34,866 nucleotides of DNA from an uncultured Allomuricauda sp. (GTDB lineage Bacteria; Bacteroidota; Bacteroidia; Flavobacteriales; Flavobacteriaceae). The translations under genes were made by a program, and so were the position numbers. Numbering within the stretch: position 1 is the first letter of the stretch; every line of letters begins with the position of its first letter. Positions 24,718 to 33,322 of the stretch are shown here, piece after piece. The stretch lies in the NCBI RefSeq assembly GCF_947258355.1, contig NZ_CAMYIC010000025.1, forward strand, positions 1-34,866, given 5' to 3'. Below the pieces are notes generated by a model, which was not told the origin of the DNA, searched no databases, and was given only the letters and a program-made list of their open reading frames with translations.

Positions 24718-25560
24718 TTAATTACCAAAAGTGGAATAATCAGCTTTTTTGATAGTGAATGGTTGCTCTTCCAGTTGAACACATGTCATGGTCATGTTGT
24801 TCTTGTCGTTTTCTTTGTCTTCCATGATCATTTCCATAACCAGACCTTCATTGTCACCTTCTTTTAACCAATCTACTTGGAAGCCCTTGGGCATTTGATT
24901 GCTTTTACCGTAGATATCGCTAAAGCTTACTTCTGCATCAAAAGTATTGTAAAGGGTGAATTTGTACTTGTCATTTTCCATTACATAGCCTTTGCAATCG
25001 TAGCCCAATACGGTTTTGCCAGCTATTTCGGTCATTGTATAATTGGAAATATCCATGTCCTCGTTCATTTCTTCCACATTTATATTCTCTGGGATTTTAG
25101 TGACGGAGGCGAATTTATTTCCATCGTTATCCATAAAAATGACCGTTAATAGCTTGGACATATCATAGATCATAAACATTTCCATGCCTTGATTCATTTT
25201 GGCGCCCCAGTAAGGCGCATCCTTTTTAAGGTAATAAGCAATGTCCATATCTCCTTTTGCCCTTGTTGCATCAATTTTCATTTTATATATCCACTCAAAT
25301 TGGTACTCATCGGCAACATCATCCATGTTTCCCATTTCTCCACCTATGGGTACGGGACTGTTTTTGTTGAATTCAGGGTCCAGCATTTTGTCCATTGCCT
25401 TACTGGCCTTTTGGGCAGCCTTATCGGCAACTTTATCCGTTACGGTCCTCTCAACTCTATCGGAAACCTTTTTCTTTAGTTTTTTAAAGAATTGGGCGTT
25501 AGCTCCTTGTGCAACAAATAATACAATCAAGGTTGAATAAATAATTTTCTTAGTGTTCAT
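24718..25560 (-). CDS. DUF4412 domain-containing secreted protein
   Basis: A 280-aa exported protein. The signal peptide (about 1-22, cut near GANAQ) is followed by a strongly basic helix with repeated Lys/Ala/Asp positions (FFKKLKKKVSDRVERTVTDK, continuing to SKAMDKMLD, about residues 24-60). The DUF4412 domain follows (about 85-280), a beta-rich fold recognised by the middle of the protein (VLGYDCKGYVMENDKYKFTLY) and the Met-rich stretches. Function is unknown; domains of this kind are thought to bind hydrophobic ligands or occur in the periplasm. It is the first gene of a two-gene operon. Its 424-base upstream region contains direct repeats suited to an AraC-family regulator, next to the hybrid kinase gene. 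Confidence 0.82.
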   Translation of the reverse strand: MNTKKIIYSTLIVLFVAQGANAQFFKKLKKKVSDRVERTVTDKVADKAAQKASKAMDKMLDPEFNKNSPVPIGGEMGNMDDVADEYQFEWIYKMKIDATRAKGDMDIAYYLKKDAPYWGAKMNQGMEMFMIYDMSKLLTVIFMDNDGNKFASVTKIPENINVEEMNEDMDISNYTMTEIAGKTVLGYDCKGYVMENDKYKFTLYNTFDAEVSFSDIYGKSNQMPKGFQVDWLKEGDNEGLVMEMIMEDKENDKNNMTMTCVQLEEQPFTIKKADYSTFGN

Positions 25561-25888
25561 TGTTCTGAGGTTTAAATTTTATAATTCCCTGTGTGTTTCA
25601 AATACAGGAGTATGATTCATTTTACTTTTAAATGTTTAAAAAACAAACTGGTGTCTATTTTGTATTTGCATGCCATCAGGCAATTCGGTTCGTGTAAGTC
25701 CCAAAGTCGGTTCTATTTTTTATTAACCGTGACCCTGAGCGAAATTTCAAGAGTATGCTGGAGACACCATAAATCAAAATCTGAAATTATGACTCTATGA
25801 AAAATCGCATGGTCAACGGTTTAATATTGTACTTGTTCGGTAGGATAGGAGGCTTTAAAAACATTATTGGATTTTCATTGCGACATAT

Positions 25889-25937
25889 ACTAATAGTTGG
25901 TGACTTATTACAATAATAAGCACCATAACCTATTAGT
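25889..25937. repeat. Long imperfect hairpin
   Basis: ACTAATAG (25889-25896) pairs with CTATTAGT (25930-25937). Inside, GGTG (25899-25902) pairs with CACC (25921-25924) and CTTATTA (25904-25910) with TAATAAG (25914-25920) around a CAA loop. Nineteen base pairs in all, with one bulge and one internal loop. No T-run follows on either strand, so it is not a standard terminator of the kinase gene. Confidence 0.65.
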
Positions 25938-25945
25938 GATACGCA

Positions 25946-25978
25946 AAATGTAACAATTGATGGAAGAAATGTAACAAT
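25946..25978. promoter_or_regulatory. Two AAATGTAACAAT direct repeats, 21-bp period
   Basis: AAATGTAACAAT at 25946-25957 and 25967-25978, identical over 12 bases and exactly 21 bp apart. AraC-family dimers characteristically bind direct half-sites with a 21-bp period. The neighbouring hybrid kinase ends in an AraC domain, so this is a candidate binding site for it (inference). Confidence 0.5.
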
Positions 25979-25984
25979 GGTTTG

Positions 25985-28492
25985 TTATTGATTATGAATG
26001 GATTGACTATACTCCAATGGTGTTTTGTTATAAGTTTCCTTAAAACATTTTATAAAATAGGAAGGAGTGTTAAAGCCAACAGAATAAGCAACTTCGTTGA
26101 TGTTGGCTTCTGAATTCCCCAACAATACCAAGGCTTGTTTCAATCTTTGTGATCTTATAAAGTTGGAAGTTGATAGGTTGGTATAGGCCAATAATTTCCG
26201 GTGTAGCTGCATTCGGCTTATTCCAAGCATCTCACTTAATTTGGCCGCATTAAAATCCGAATTGGTAAGTTCTTTGTCCAATATCTTTTGAATCTTGTTT
26301 AAAAAAGCCTCTTCAGCAGAAGTGATGGAAATGTCCTTTGGTTTTAAAACAAACTCTTTGCTGTATCTATCACGAAGGGCCTTTCTCACTTCAATAAGGT
26401 TAGCCAGCCGTTTTTCCAAAATCCGCAATTTGAAAGGTTTGACGATAAAATCGTCCGCACCGGACTTTAAGCTTTTAAGTTCTTGTTCTTCTCCTACTCC
26501 GGCCGTAAGCAGAACAATTGGGATATGGCTTGTTCTTTGATCTTGTTTTAGTCTGTTGCACATGGTGATCCCATCCATTACCGGCATTTTAATATCGGAT
26601 AAAATTACATCTGGTATCAACCTTAGTGCCTCTTCCATTCCTAATTTACCGTTCTCGGCCTCATAAATGGAATATTTGGTTTTAAGCGAGGATTTTATAA
26701 AATCCCGTACATCTTTGTTGTCCTCTACCACAAGTAAAATCGGCATTCCATCCTTTGTTTCTTCCAAATTGGAAGACCGATTTTCCACTGGTTCATTACT
26801 ATCTAAAATTAATTTTGGAGTCTTTTTTGGGACATCTACAATTTCATTTGTTGAGAAAGATGTTTTGCCTATGGGAATCTGAAGGGTAAACTCAATGATA
26901 TTGTTTTCTTTAGTGGATACATCAATGTTTCCCTTGTGTAATTGCACCAATTCCTTGACCAATGATAGGCCAATTCCCGCTCCCTCAGAGTATTCATTAT
27001 TTTGGTAGAACCTGTTGAACAACTTATCCAGCGGTATCTCGGAAATATCATTTACCGAATTTCTGATCTTAATAAATAGCTCTCCATCTTTTTTGAACGC
27101 ATCCAGTTCACAGATGCCATTTTCAGGACAATATTTGAGTGCATTCGAAAGTAAATTGGTAATAATCTTTTCTATGATGTCCTCGTCAAACCATGCATTT
27201 GGGATGGATTCAATGGTGTGGAAATAACGTATCTTCTTGGCACTTGTCTTAAATTCAAAAGCACTCGCTATAAAGTTTAAGAGAAGACCTAGATCCCCTT
27301 TATTGATTTTTAGTTTTAACCTTCCCTTATCAAGCTTTGCCAAATCTAGTAGTTGGTTTACCAAGTCCAAAAGTCGACTGGAATTGCGCTTTATCATGGA
27401 AAACAAACCGTAATCAGCGTCGGATAGGCCGCCCTCTTTCAATTTTGCTTCGGCTGGCCCCGAAATCAATGTTAAAGGGGTCCTGAACTCGTGTGAAATA
27501 TCTATATAGAGTTTGGATTTTAACTGTTGCTCCTTTTCCAATAACGAGGTTTTCTTTTCCAACTCTTTGGTTCTTTCTGCCACGAGTTCAGAGAGTTCCT
27601 CATTTAATTTTTTGGAGACCTTTTGATTCTCCTTAAGCTGTTCAATATATTTTTGTTTTACCTCATCTTTTTCTTTTTCGATTAAATTAAACTTGTATCC
27701 GAGCCCTAACGAAAAGCATATCATTTCCAAAAAAGTACCCAATTGGGAGGCATTAAATGTATAAAAGCCCAAAAGGTGATGGGATGTGACGTTTTCCGAA
27801 AAATTATGGCCTTGCGCTGTGTAGACCCCTAAAATTGAAAAGGCAAACAGAAATATGTTGGCAAAGAGCACATAATACCTCAAATTTGATTTGATTACCA
27901 AAAATGCCCTGATTAATGCCATTAAAGTATAGAGATGCATGGGTATCATCACAAAATGTTGATATTGTTCCACAACTTCCAGTTGATTGGTAAAAATGGT
28001 GAACAAAAAAATCAGTCCTGCAATGGTGTAGAGCAGCTTGGAAAAAATGTTGAGCCTAAATGAGAAAGCCTTGTCATATTTTTCTATCTCTGCAAAAATG
28101 TTGATGAACTTTACATATACCCCGGTTATGACCAAGAGTAATGGAGTGAGTAAGTGGTAATAATAAGACTGTCCTAAATTGAACAAATCGAACTTTACTA
28201 CAGAGTCCGTTCTTAGAAAAAAGTAAATGGTGAAAATAATCAGATAAACCGCATAATAAACATAATCTTTTTTCTTGTTTTGGACATACAACAACAGCAT
28301 ATATAAACCCATAACCAAAAAAGTGCCCAGAAAAAAAACAGAAGTGAATATTGCTTTGGAGGCCGCTTTGTATTCGTTTAGTGTGAAAGATGTGTCGCCC
28401 AGAGGTTCTTGGGAAAACAGGAAATTAGAACAAAACAAAAGCAATAGGGGTAACAGTGTTTTTACTTTTATTTGTAAGCCTACAATTTTCAA
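25985..28492 (-). CDS. Hybrid histidine kinase / response regulator with 7TM sensor and AraC output
   Basis: An 835-aa single-chain two-component system. The N-terminus is a signal-like helix, then about seven membrane helices of 7TMR-DISM type (about 48-270) and a coiled coil (about 272-325). The dimerisation/phosphoacceptor domain has H334 in DISHEFRTPLTLISGP. The ATPase domain has its N-box in IITNLLSNALKYCPENG and G-box GAGIGLSLVKEL (504-515). The receiver (about 583-700) has ED (590-591), phosphoacceptor D633 in LSDIKMPVMDG, T663 and K685. The AraC domain (about 745-832) has VAYSVGFNTPSYFIKCFKETYNKTP. All catalytic residues are present. Unlike classical HTCS proteins it lacks a large periplasmic beta-propeller. 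The start codon appears to be TTG (28490-28492), giving a good signal segment; no ATG is available nearby. Likely targets are the neighbouring DUF4412 genes (inference). Confidence 0.92.
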   Translation of the reverse strand: MKIVGLQIKVKTLLPLLLLFCSNFLFSQEPLGDTSFTLNEYKAASKAIFTSVFFLGTFLVMGLYMLLLYVQNKKKDYVYYAVYLIIFTIYFFLRTDSVVKFDLFNLGQSYYYHLLTPLLLVITGVYVKFINIFAEIEKYDKAFSFRLNIFSKLLYTIAGLIFLFTIFTNQLEVVEQYQHFVMIPMHLYTLMALIRAFLVIKSNLRYYVLFANIFLFAFSILGVYTAQGHNFSENVTSHHLLGFYTFNASQLGTFLEMICFSLGLGYKFNLIEKEKDEVKQKYIEQLKENQKVSKKLNEELSELVAERTKELEKKTSLLEKEQQLKSKLYIDISHEFRTPLTLISGPAEAKLKEGGLSDADYGLFSMIKRNSSRLLDLVNQLLDLAKLDKGRLKLKINKGDLGLLLNFIASAFEFKTSAKKIRYFHTIESIPNAWFDEDIIEKIITNLLSNALKYCPENGICELDAFKKDGELFIKIRNSVNDISEIPLDKLFNRFYQNNEYSEGAGIGLSLVKELVQLHKGNIDVSTKENNIIEFTLQIPIGKTSFSTNEIVDVPKKTPKLILDSNEPVENRSSNLEETKDGMPILLVVEDNKDVRDFIKSSLKTKYSIYEAENGKLGMEEALRLIPDVILSDIKMPVMDGITMCNRLKQDQRTSHIPIVLLTAGVGEEQELKSLKSGADDFIVKPFKLRILEKRLANLIEVRKALRDRYSKEFVLKPKDISITSAEEAFLNKIQKILDKELTNSDFNAAKLSEMLGISRMQLHRKLLAYTNLSTSNFIRSQRLKQALVLLGNSEANINEVAYSVGFNTPSYFIKCFKETYNKTPLEYSQSIHNQ

Positions 28493-28633
28493 AGTACCAG
28501 TTTGAGTGAGGATTTGATTGAATTTTTAATCGATTTTACAACAATGGCTGCAAAATCACTGTATCTACATTCCTTATAAATGTAAAAAATAAAAACTGGC
28601 TTTTTTGCTGTATCGGATTTTCTCTAAAATTAA

Positions 28634-28661
28634 AAAGCCATCAACTAGTGCTGATGGCTTT
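28634..28661 (-). terminator. Terminator of the tRNA-Met gene
   Basis: AAAGCCATCA (28634-28643), 8-base loop, TGATGGCTTT (28652-28661). Read on the minus strand the stem is followed by TTTTTAATTTT. It starts six bases after the tRNA 3' end. Confidence 0.9.
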
Positions 28662-28666
28662 CTTAG

Positions 28667-28739
<73 letters not shown>

Positions 28740-28749
28740 ATGTGGACGG

Positions 28750-28781
28750 CAAATATACAAACAATAAACGATTCTATGCAA
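28750..28781 (-). promoter_or_regulatory. Promoter of the tRNA-fMet gene
   Basis: On the minus strand TTG (complement of 28779-28781), a 21-base spacer and TATATTTG (complement of 28750-28757), a full match to TAnnTTTG. The -7 box ends 10 bases before the tRNA 5' end. Confidence 0.75.
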
Positions 28782-28880
28782 CAGAAATTCAGTTTTGTTT
28801 TTGATTGCTTGATAATCAGTTGTTCAAAAATAAATTGAAGCAATGAATAAAATTGAAATTTACTTTTGCATCTATTTTGA

Positions 28881-30374
28881 TCAGAGTCCAAGATTTAAAA
28901 TTTCAGGGCCATCTTTGGGATAAAATATACCTCGCCAAAAGCTAGTTCCCTGTCCCTGGTACTTCCAAACAATCTCACCTTGATCAGTAACTTCCCAATA
29001 ACCAAAATCCCCTTCGCAGATCAATGTGTTTCCATTGGGTAAACGATATGCACCACTGATTCTTGGGTGAAAGAGTGAGTCATCGGTAAATTCGAAATTA
29101 AGGGTGGGGTTTGATCCTATTGAAGTGGACCCGTTTATTTCAGGAAGGGAAAACTCCATAGCGCTGGATCTTTGAGCTATTTCATTGTTGTTGAAAATTA
29201 AAAGGTTAGTGTTTCCTTCATTTCTGATAAAAGTTGGGTGGTGATTGAAATCAAAGATGTGGGAAGCATTCGCATCACCGAATACTTTTTGATTTCCAAA
29301 ACGGTACAACAAATCGCCCCCTCGATTAAATTGTCCGCCTTCATCTGTTTTTGCCTCCTCTGTAGTGGTGCTGTGATCAATAATCCATACCTCGCTAAAA
29401 AAGTTAATGCTAAGGGCGATAATATCCTGCTCTGGCAAGTAATCCAAACCATTGGCATGCATTATGTCTCCGTCTTCAACGAATGGGTGCACGCTGGAGT
29501 TTGCGTAAAGGATATTGATTTTGTTCTTAAGAATATTAGGGTCACCGAAACTATCTAAATTTTCATTATGATTTTGAACAATATGTTCCCAACTTCTCCA
29601 TTCCCATACAATGGAATCAGTATTTGGATTTATTTCCACGATTTTTTCCGTGAAAATATCCGTTGTATTGTTCAGTCCTACGGCTACAGCTTCCTCATTT
29701 GGGATTCGTTCCCATACCAAGACTAAAATATTCCCATTGGGAAGCAGCGTTAAATCATGATGTGCGATTTCATTTTCTGAAGCCAATACATATTCCCATA
29801 TAAGTGTTCCTTCGCTATCCAACATTCGTACAAGACCACTTTGCCCACCAAAAACTATTTGAGGAGTTTCTATTTGAAACAAACCCAATAGATTTCCTTC
29901 GGGCGTAATTTCGATGTCTTGGCCTAGATTCGCATCAAATTCCCAATTATAAATCTTGTTTCCGGAATGATCCAATAAATAACAGGTGTTCTGCCCACTT
30001 TCAATTGCGAAAATGTAACCAGAGGAATCAACTAAATCTTTATTGAGTTCTAGAACATTCTCATTTAAAGAGTTTTCTATTTGATTAAATGTAGCGTTGA
30101 TTTCCAAAGCTTGGTTTACCGTTACGGATAGGGTTTTCGAGGGGGAGTTCAAATCTCCGGTCCAACCACCGAATTCAAACCCTTCCAGGGCAGTGGCTGT
30201 TAGGGAAAGAGAAGTTCCTTCGAGATATTTCCCCGATTCAACATCAACCGTTCCACCTGGATCGGAGGTTACGGTAACAGTGTAGTAAATCTCTTTTGGC
30301 GTATCATCATTATCACAAGCAATAACCATTACTGCTATAAATAGGTTAACAATCAGTCTTAAATAATTTCTCAC
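28881..30374 (-). CDS. Arylsulfotransferase (ASST)-like lipoprotein with InlB-type repeat
   Basis: A 497-aa lipoprotein. The signal sequence ends MVIAC (lipid Cys20) followed by acidic DNDD. Residues about 30-97 form one divergent InlB B-repeat/Flg_new_2-like domain (YTVTVTSDPGGTVDVESGKY, FEFGGWTGDLNSP). The rest is a six-bladed propeller of the arylsulfate sulfotransferase family, with its three histidine-containing motifs in order: HHDLTLLPNGNILVL (H205/H206), HANGLDYLPEQDIIALS (H306) and FNHHPTFIRNEGNTNLLIFN (H378/H379). In the E. coli enzyme three such histidines form the active site, one carrying the sulfate. It would transfer sulfate between phenolic compounds at the cell surface; the natural substrate is unknown. 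The start is GTG at 30372-30374. It is a single gene, divergent from the symporter. Confidence 0.85.
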   Translation of the reverse strand: MRNYLRLIVNLFIAVMVIACDNDDTPKEIYYTVTVTSDPGGTVDVESGKYLEGTSLSLTATALEGFEFGGWTGDLNSPSKTLSVTVNQALEINATFNQIENSLNENVLELNKDLVDSSGYIFAIESGQNTCYLLDHSGNKIYNWEFDANLGQDIEITPEGNLLGLFQIETPQIVFGGQSGLVRMLDSEGTLIWEYVLASENEIAHHDLTLLPNGNILVLVWERIPNEEAVAVGLNNTTDIFTEKIVEINPNTDSIVWEWRSWEHIVQNHNENLDSFGDPNILKNKINILYANSSVHPFVEDGDIMHANGLDYLPEQDIIALSINFFSEVWIIDHSTTTEEAKTDEGGQFNRGGDLLYRFGNQKVFGDANASHIFDFNHHPTFIRNEGNTNLLIFNNNEIAQRSSAMEFSLPEINGSTSIGSNPTLNFEFTDDSLFHPRISGAYRLPNGNTLICEGDFGYWEVTDQGEIVWKYQGQGTSFWRGIFYPKDGPEILNLGL

Positions 30375-30522
30375 AAAAAAAGTTTTATTATCCGAAAAGA
30401 TACTTAAAAATACGGCCTGTGATGTGTTTTTTAGGTTAATTTTTACGAAGAAATAGCCATAGCAAGTTGGTTTCTATATTTCGTCTTGCCCCAAAATGCT
30501 TACCTTCGAAACTTTTCAGTTT

Positions 30523-31887
30523 ATGGACGCGATCAACGATTTTATATCTTCCCTTTTACCATATACAGAGTGGCCTATGTTCATTCTACTGATTGGTGGG
30601 GGGCTTTTTTTGGCCTTCTATTCAAAATTTGCACCCTTTAGGCATTTTGGACACGCTATTGCCGTGGTTTCTGGTAAATACGATGATAAAAATGCAAAAG
30701 GGGATGTAAGTTCGTTCCAGGCACTTTCCGCTGCTGTTGCCGCTACGGTGGGACTGGGTAATATCTCGGGAGTGGCCATTGCCATCCACGATGGAGGTCC
30801 AGGGGTAGTGTTTTGGATTTGGATGACCGCACTCTTGGGTATGGGCATTAAATATTATTCGGGCAGCTTGGCCATTATGTATCGCGGTACCGATTCCGAT
30901 GGGCATATGCAGGGTGGCCCAATGTTTTATATTACACAAGGAATGGGCAAATGGGCTAAGCCCATGGCCATTTTTTTTAGTATTTGTGGATTGTTTGGTT
31001 TCTTGGGTGTCTTTACCGCCAATCAATTTACCGAAGCTTTTATGGGAGTAGTGGAACCACACGAGACCCTTTTTGCCACAAGCGAATATAATTGGAAATT
31101 GGGAATAGGCTTTTTCCTGGCCATAATAACCTCCATTGTAATTTTTGGAGGATTGACCAAGATAGCCAAAGTAGCTTCCGCGATTGTTCCATTTATGGTG
31201 GGGATTTATCTTTTGGCGGTCGTGTTCGTTATGGCAAGTCATGCAGGGGAAGTTTGGCCCGCACTAAAAATGATTTTGGTAGAAGCTTGGAATTTCGATT
31301 CTGCGGTTACCGGTGGATTCTGGGGGCTCGTGATTGTTGGGGTTCGTAGGGCCATGTTCTCCAATGAGGCAGGTCTCGGTAGCGCACCCATGTATCACGG
31401 CCAATCCCGAAACGATGAGCCTGCCAAGGAAGGACTCGTGGCCATGTTGGGCCCATTTATCGATACCATTTTAGTATGTACCTTTACCGCCGTGGTCATT
31501 ATTTTAAGCGGTGCCTATCTCGAGGATGGTAGCGGAATTACCATGACGATGTCTGCTTTCGAGACCACATTGTATGGAATAGGGGATGTGTTATTAATGG
31601 TAATCGTGGCTGCATTTGCATTGTCCACACTGTTTACCTACTCGTACTATGGTGTGAAGAGTTTGTCGTTTTTGACCAATGCCAAAATTGGCAAATGGTA
31701 CAATGTGTTTTTTATAGTGATGATTGTCTTTGCTGCAATCGCATCATTAAAACTGGTGAAAAACTTGATTGACCTATCATACGCATTGATGGTCATTCCC
31801 AATATGATTGCTGTGTTGTATCTTTCACCAAAGGTGAACGCAGCATCCAAACAATATTTTGAAAAAAGAAAGAAAGGTGGCGCATAA
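30523..31887 (+). CDS. Sodium:alanine/glycine symporter, AGCS family
   Basis: An inner-membrane symporter of about 454 aa with 10-11 hydrophobic helices, taking up alanine or glycine with Na+. Family marks are LSAAVAATVGLGNISGVAIA, GGPGVVFWIWMTALLGMGIK and MQGGPMFYI in the first third, and RRAMFSNEAGLGSAPMYHG later. The ATG at 30523 (MDAINDFISSLLPY) matches the usual N-terminus of the family; an ATG nine codons upstream (30496) is also in frame, preceded by no better signal. It overlaps the start of era by 11 bases, so the two are probably co-transcribed. Confidence 0.92.
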   Translation: MDAINDFISSLLPYTEWPMFILLIGGGLFLAFYSKFAPFRHFGHAIAVVSGKYDDKNAKGDVSSFQALSAAVAATVGLGNISGVAIAIHDGGPGVVFWIWMTALLGMGIKYYSGSLAIMYRGTDSDGHMQGGPMFYITQGMGKWAKPMAIFFSICGLFGFLGVFTANQFTEAFMGVVEPHETLFATSEYNWKLGIGFFLAIITSIVIFGGLTKIAKVASAIVPFMVGIYLLAVVFVMASHAGEVWPALKMILVEAWNFDSAVTGGFWGLVIVGVRRAMFSNEAGLGSAPMYHGQSRNDEPAKEGLVAMLGPFIDTILVCTFTAVVIILSGAYLEDGSGITMTMSAFETTLYGIGDVLLMVIVAAFALSTLFTYSYYGVKSLSFLTNAKIGKWYNVFFIVMIVFAAIASLKLVKNLIDLSYALMVIPNMIAVLYLSPKVNAASKQYFEKRKKGGA

Positions 31888-32758
31888 AGCAGGATTTGTA
31901 AATATTATCGGGAACCCCAATGTGGGCAAATCCACATTGATGAATGCCTTTCTGGGCGAAAAACTGTCCATTATCACCTCCAAGGCACAGACAACCCGTC
32001 ACCGAATATTGGGCATTGTCAACGGAGATGATTTTCAGGTGATTTTATCCGACACACCAGGTATTATAAAACCAGCCTACGAACTGCAAAGTTCCATGAT
32101 GGATTTTGTAAAATCGGCTTTCGAGGATGCCGATGTTCTGCTCTACATGGTGGAAATTGGGGAGAAAGCCCTCAAAGACGAGTCGTTTTTCAAAAAAATA
32201 CAGAATAGCACGATTCCCGTGTTGTTACTCCTCAACAAAATAGATAAGTCTGATCAGGAGAAGTTGGAAGAGCAAATACAATATTGGCAAGAGCAATTGC
32301 CCAATGCAGAAATCCATCCCATATCCGCTTTGGAGAACTTTAATGTTACCGAGGTATTCAACCGTATTTTGGAATTGTTGCCGGAAGCACCGCCGTATTA
32401 TCCAAAAGACCAAATGACGGACAAACCCGAACGCTTTTTTGTGAACGAGACCATCCGTGAAAAGATTTTACTCCACTACAAAAAGGAAATCCCATATTCC
32501 GTTGAGGTAGAAACCGAGGAGTTTTTGGAGGACGAGGACATTATCCGAATCCGCTCGGTAATTATGGTAGAGCGCAATACCCAAAAAGGGATTATCATTG
32601 GGCACAAGGGCAGTGCCATTAAAAAAGTTGGCGTTGAAGCCCGAAAAGACCTGGAAAAATTCTTTGCTAAGCAAGTGCACATCGAACTCTACGTGAAAGT
32701 GAACAAAAACTGGCGAAGCAATTCGCAGCAGCTCAAACGTTTTGGGTATAATGGTTAG
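31877..32758 (+). CDS. era: GTPase Era
   Basis: Essential GTPase of small-subunit ribosome assembly that binds the 16S rRNA 3' end. The G domain has G1 GNPNVGKST, G2 AQTTRHR, G3 DTPG and G4 NKID. The C-terminal KH domain has IIGHKGSAIKKVGVEARKDL and ends NSQQLKRFGYNG. Length is about 293 aa, usual for the family. No ATG is available. GTG at 31877 gives VAHKAGFVNIIGNP, matching the normal Era N-terminus (typically M-x-HKAGFVNIIG), whereas TTG at 31859 would add six extra residues. GTG is preceded by GAAAGAAAG. It overlaps the symporter stop by 11 bases. Confidence 0.95.
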   Translation: MAHKAGFVNIIGNPNVGKSTLMNAFLGEKLSIITSKAQTTRHRILGIVNGDDFQVILSDTPGIIKPAYELQSSMMDFVKSAFEDADVLLYMVEIGEKALKDESFFKKIQNSTIPVLLLLNKIDKSDQEKLEEQIQYWQEQLPNAEIHPISALENFNVTEVFNRILELLPEAPPYYPKDQMTDKPERFFVNETIREKILLHYKKEIPYSVEVETEEFLEDEDIIRIRSVIMVERNTQKGIIIGHKGSAIKKVGVEARKDLEKFFAKQVHIELYVKVNKNWRSNSQQLKRFGYNG

Positions 32759-33270
32759 GTATCGTTGTTGATACGTTCAAAGGGCGCAATGGTGTCCCGA
32801 ACAAACTGTTTCAACTGCTCCATTTGAGGTTTCCCTTTGGCTCTTCCCAAACGGCCAAAGGCATAAAGTGCGAACCAAATTACTACTAAAAAGAACATGC
32901 CCACCAACCAGAAGGTAATATCCTTGCCCAGGGAATAGTTGGAATAGGCAAATATCCCCATTATGATAAAAATGGTGCCCACGCCAAAATGCAGGAACAT
33001 AAAAAAGGTCCAGAGGGTAGGGTTGGGGCCAAAGACCCCACGAATATTGCTTACACCTTCTTCGAATGACGAAAGTTCTAAATGAAGCTGAGGCGTCCAA
33101 AAGGTGGTTTCCGCTTTTTTGAACTTGACAAAGATATGCTCGTCCATCCTTTTGATTAAAAAGGGATTGGTCGAAGCATGATCAAAAATGGACTCCAATT
33201 GTTCTAAATTTGCCTTCAGGGAGACACGAAAACGGGGCCGTAAAACTATCTCGTTGGTCAAGTCGCTCAT
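32755..33270 (-). CDS. Small two-helix membrane protein of unknown function
   Basis: A protein of about 171 aa. An N-terminal soluble part (about 1-80, with RPRFRVSLKANLEQLESIFD) is followed by two membrane helices (about residues 86-108 and 117-138) and a basic C-terminal segment (GRLGRAKGKPQMEQLKQFVR). No catalytic motif is visible. I recognise no named family. The ATG at 33270 (MSDLTNEI) is preferred over one two codons earlier that lies inside a palindrome. It sits between era and der, convergent with era (4-base overlap of stops) and divergent from der. Confidence 0.75.
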   Translation of the reverse strand: MSDLTNEIVLRPRFRVSLKANLEQLESIFDHASTNPFLIKRMDEHIFVKFKKAETTFWTPQLHLELSSFEEGVSNIRGVFGPNPTLWTFFMFLHFGVGTIFIIMGIFAYSNYSLGKDITFWLVGMFFLVVIWFALYAFGRLGRAKGKPQMEQLKQFVRDTIAPFERINNDT

Positions 33271-33271
33271 A

Positions 33272-33305
33272 ATCATTTGAAAATGATCAAAAAAGGTATC
33301 ATTTT
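33272..33305. repeat. ATCATTT palindrome cluster between divergent genes
   Basis: ATCATTT at 33272-33278, its complement AAATGAT at 33281-33287 (together a palindrome with a GA centre), and ATCATTTT again at 33298-33305. It lies in the gap between the small membrane protein start and der and could be an operator or a chance AT-rich structure. Confidence 0.35.
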
Positions 33306-33322
33306 TTCTTCATAATAAATGG

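Larger units (their letters stand above)
25561..25984. other. 424-base intergenic region upstream of the DUF4412 gene
   Basis: No credible gene; an open frame of 69 codons on + (25591-25800) has no family likeness. The right part holds a long imperfect hairpin (25889-25937) and two 12-bp direct repeats (25946-25978). The middle (about 25729-25750, reading gaccctgagcgaaatttcaa) resembles the CCCTGAGCG-type dispersed intergenic repeats of Bacteroidota, at low confidence. Confidence 0.6.

Noticed and set aside
25591..25800. 69-codon open frame on + in the large intergenic gap
   Set aside because: No family likeness, no promoter, and Cys/Phe-rich random composition.
28835..28868. TTG-N23-TACTTTTG promoter-like pattern on +
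   Set aside because: It points into the 3' end of the arylsulfotransferase gene with no gene downstream on +; probably chance in AT-rich sequence, although an antisense RNA cannot be excluded.
30622..31242. 206-codon open frame on the minus strand
   Set aside because: Antisense to the AGCS symporter; composition is that of a shadow frame (His, Lys, Asn, Cys rich, no domain).
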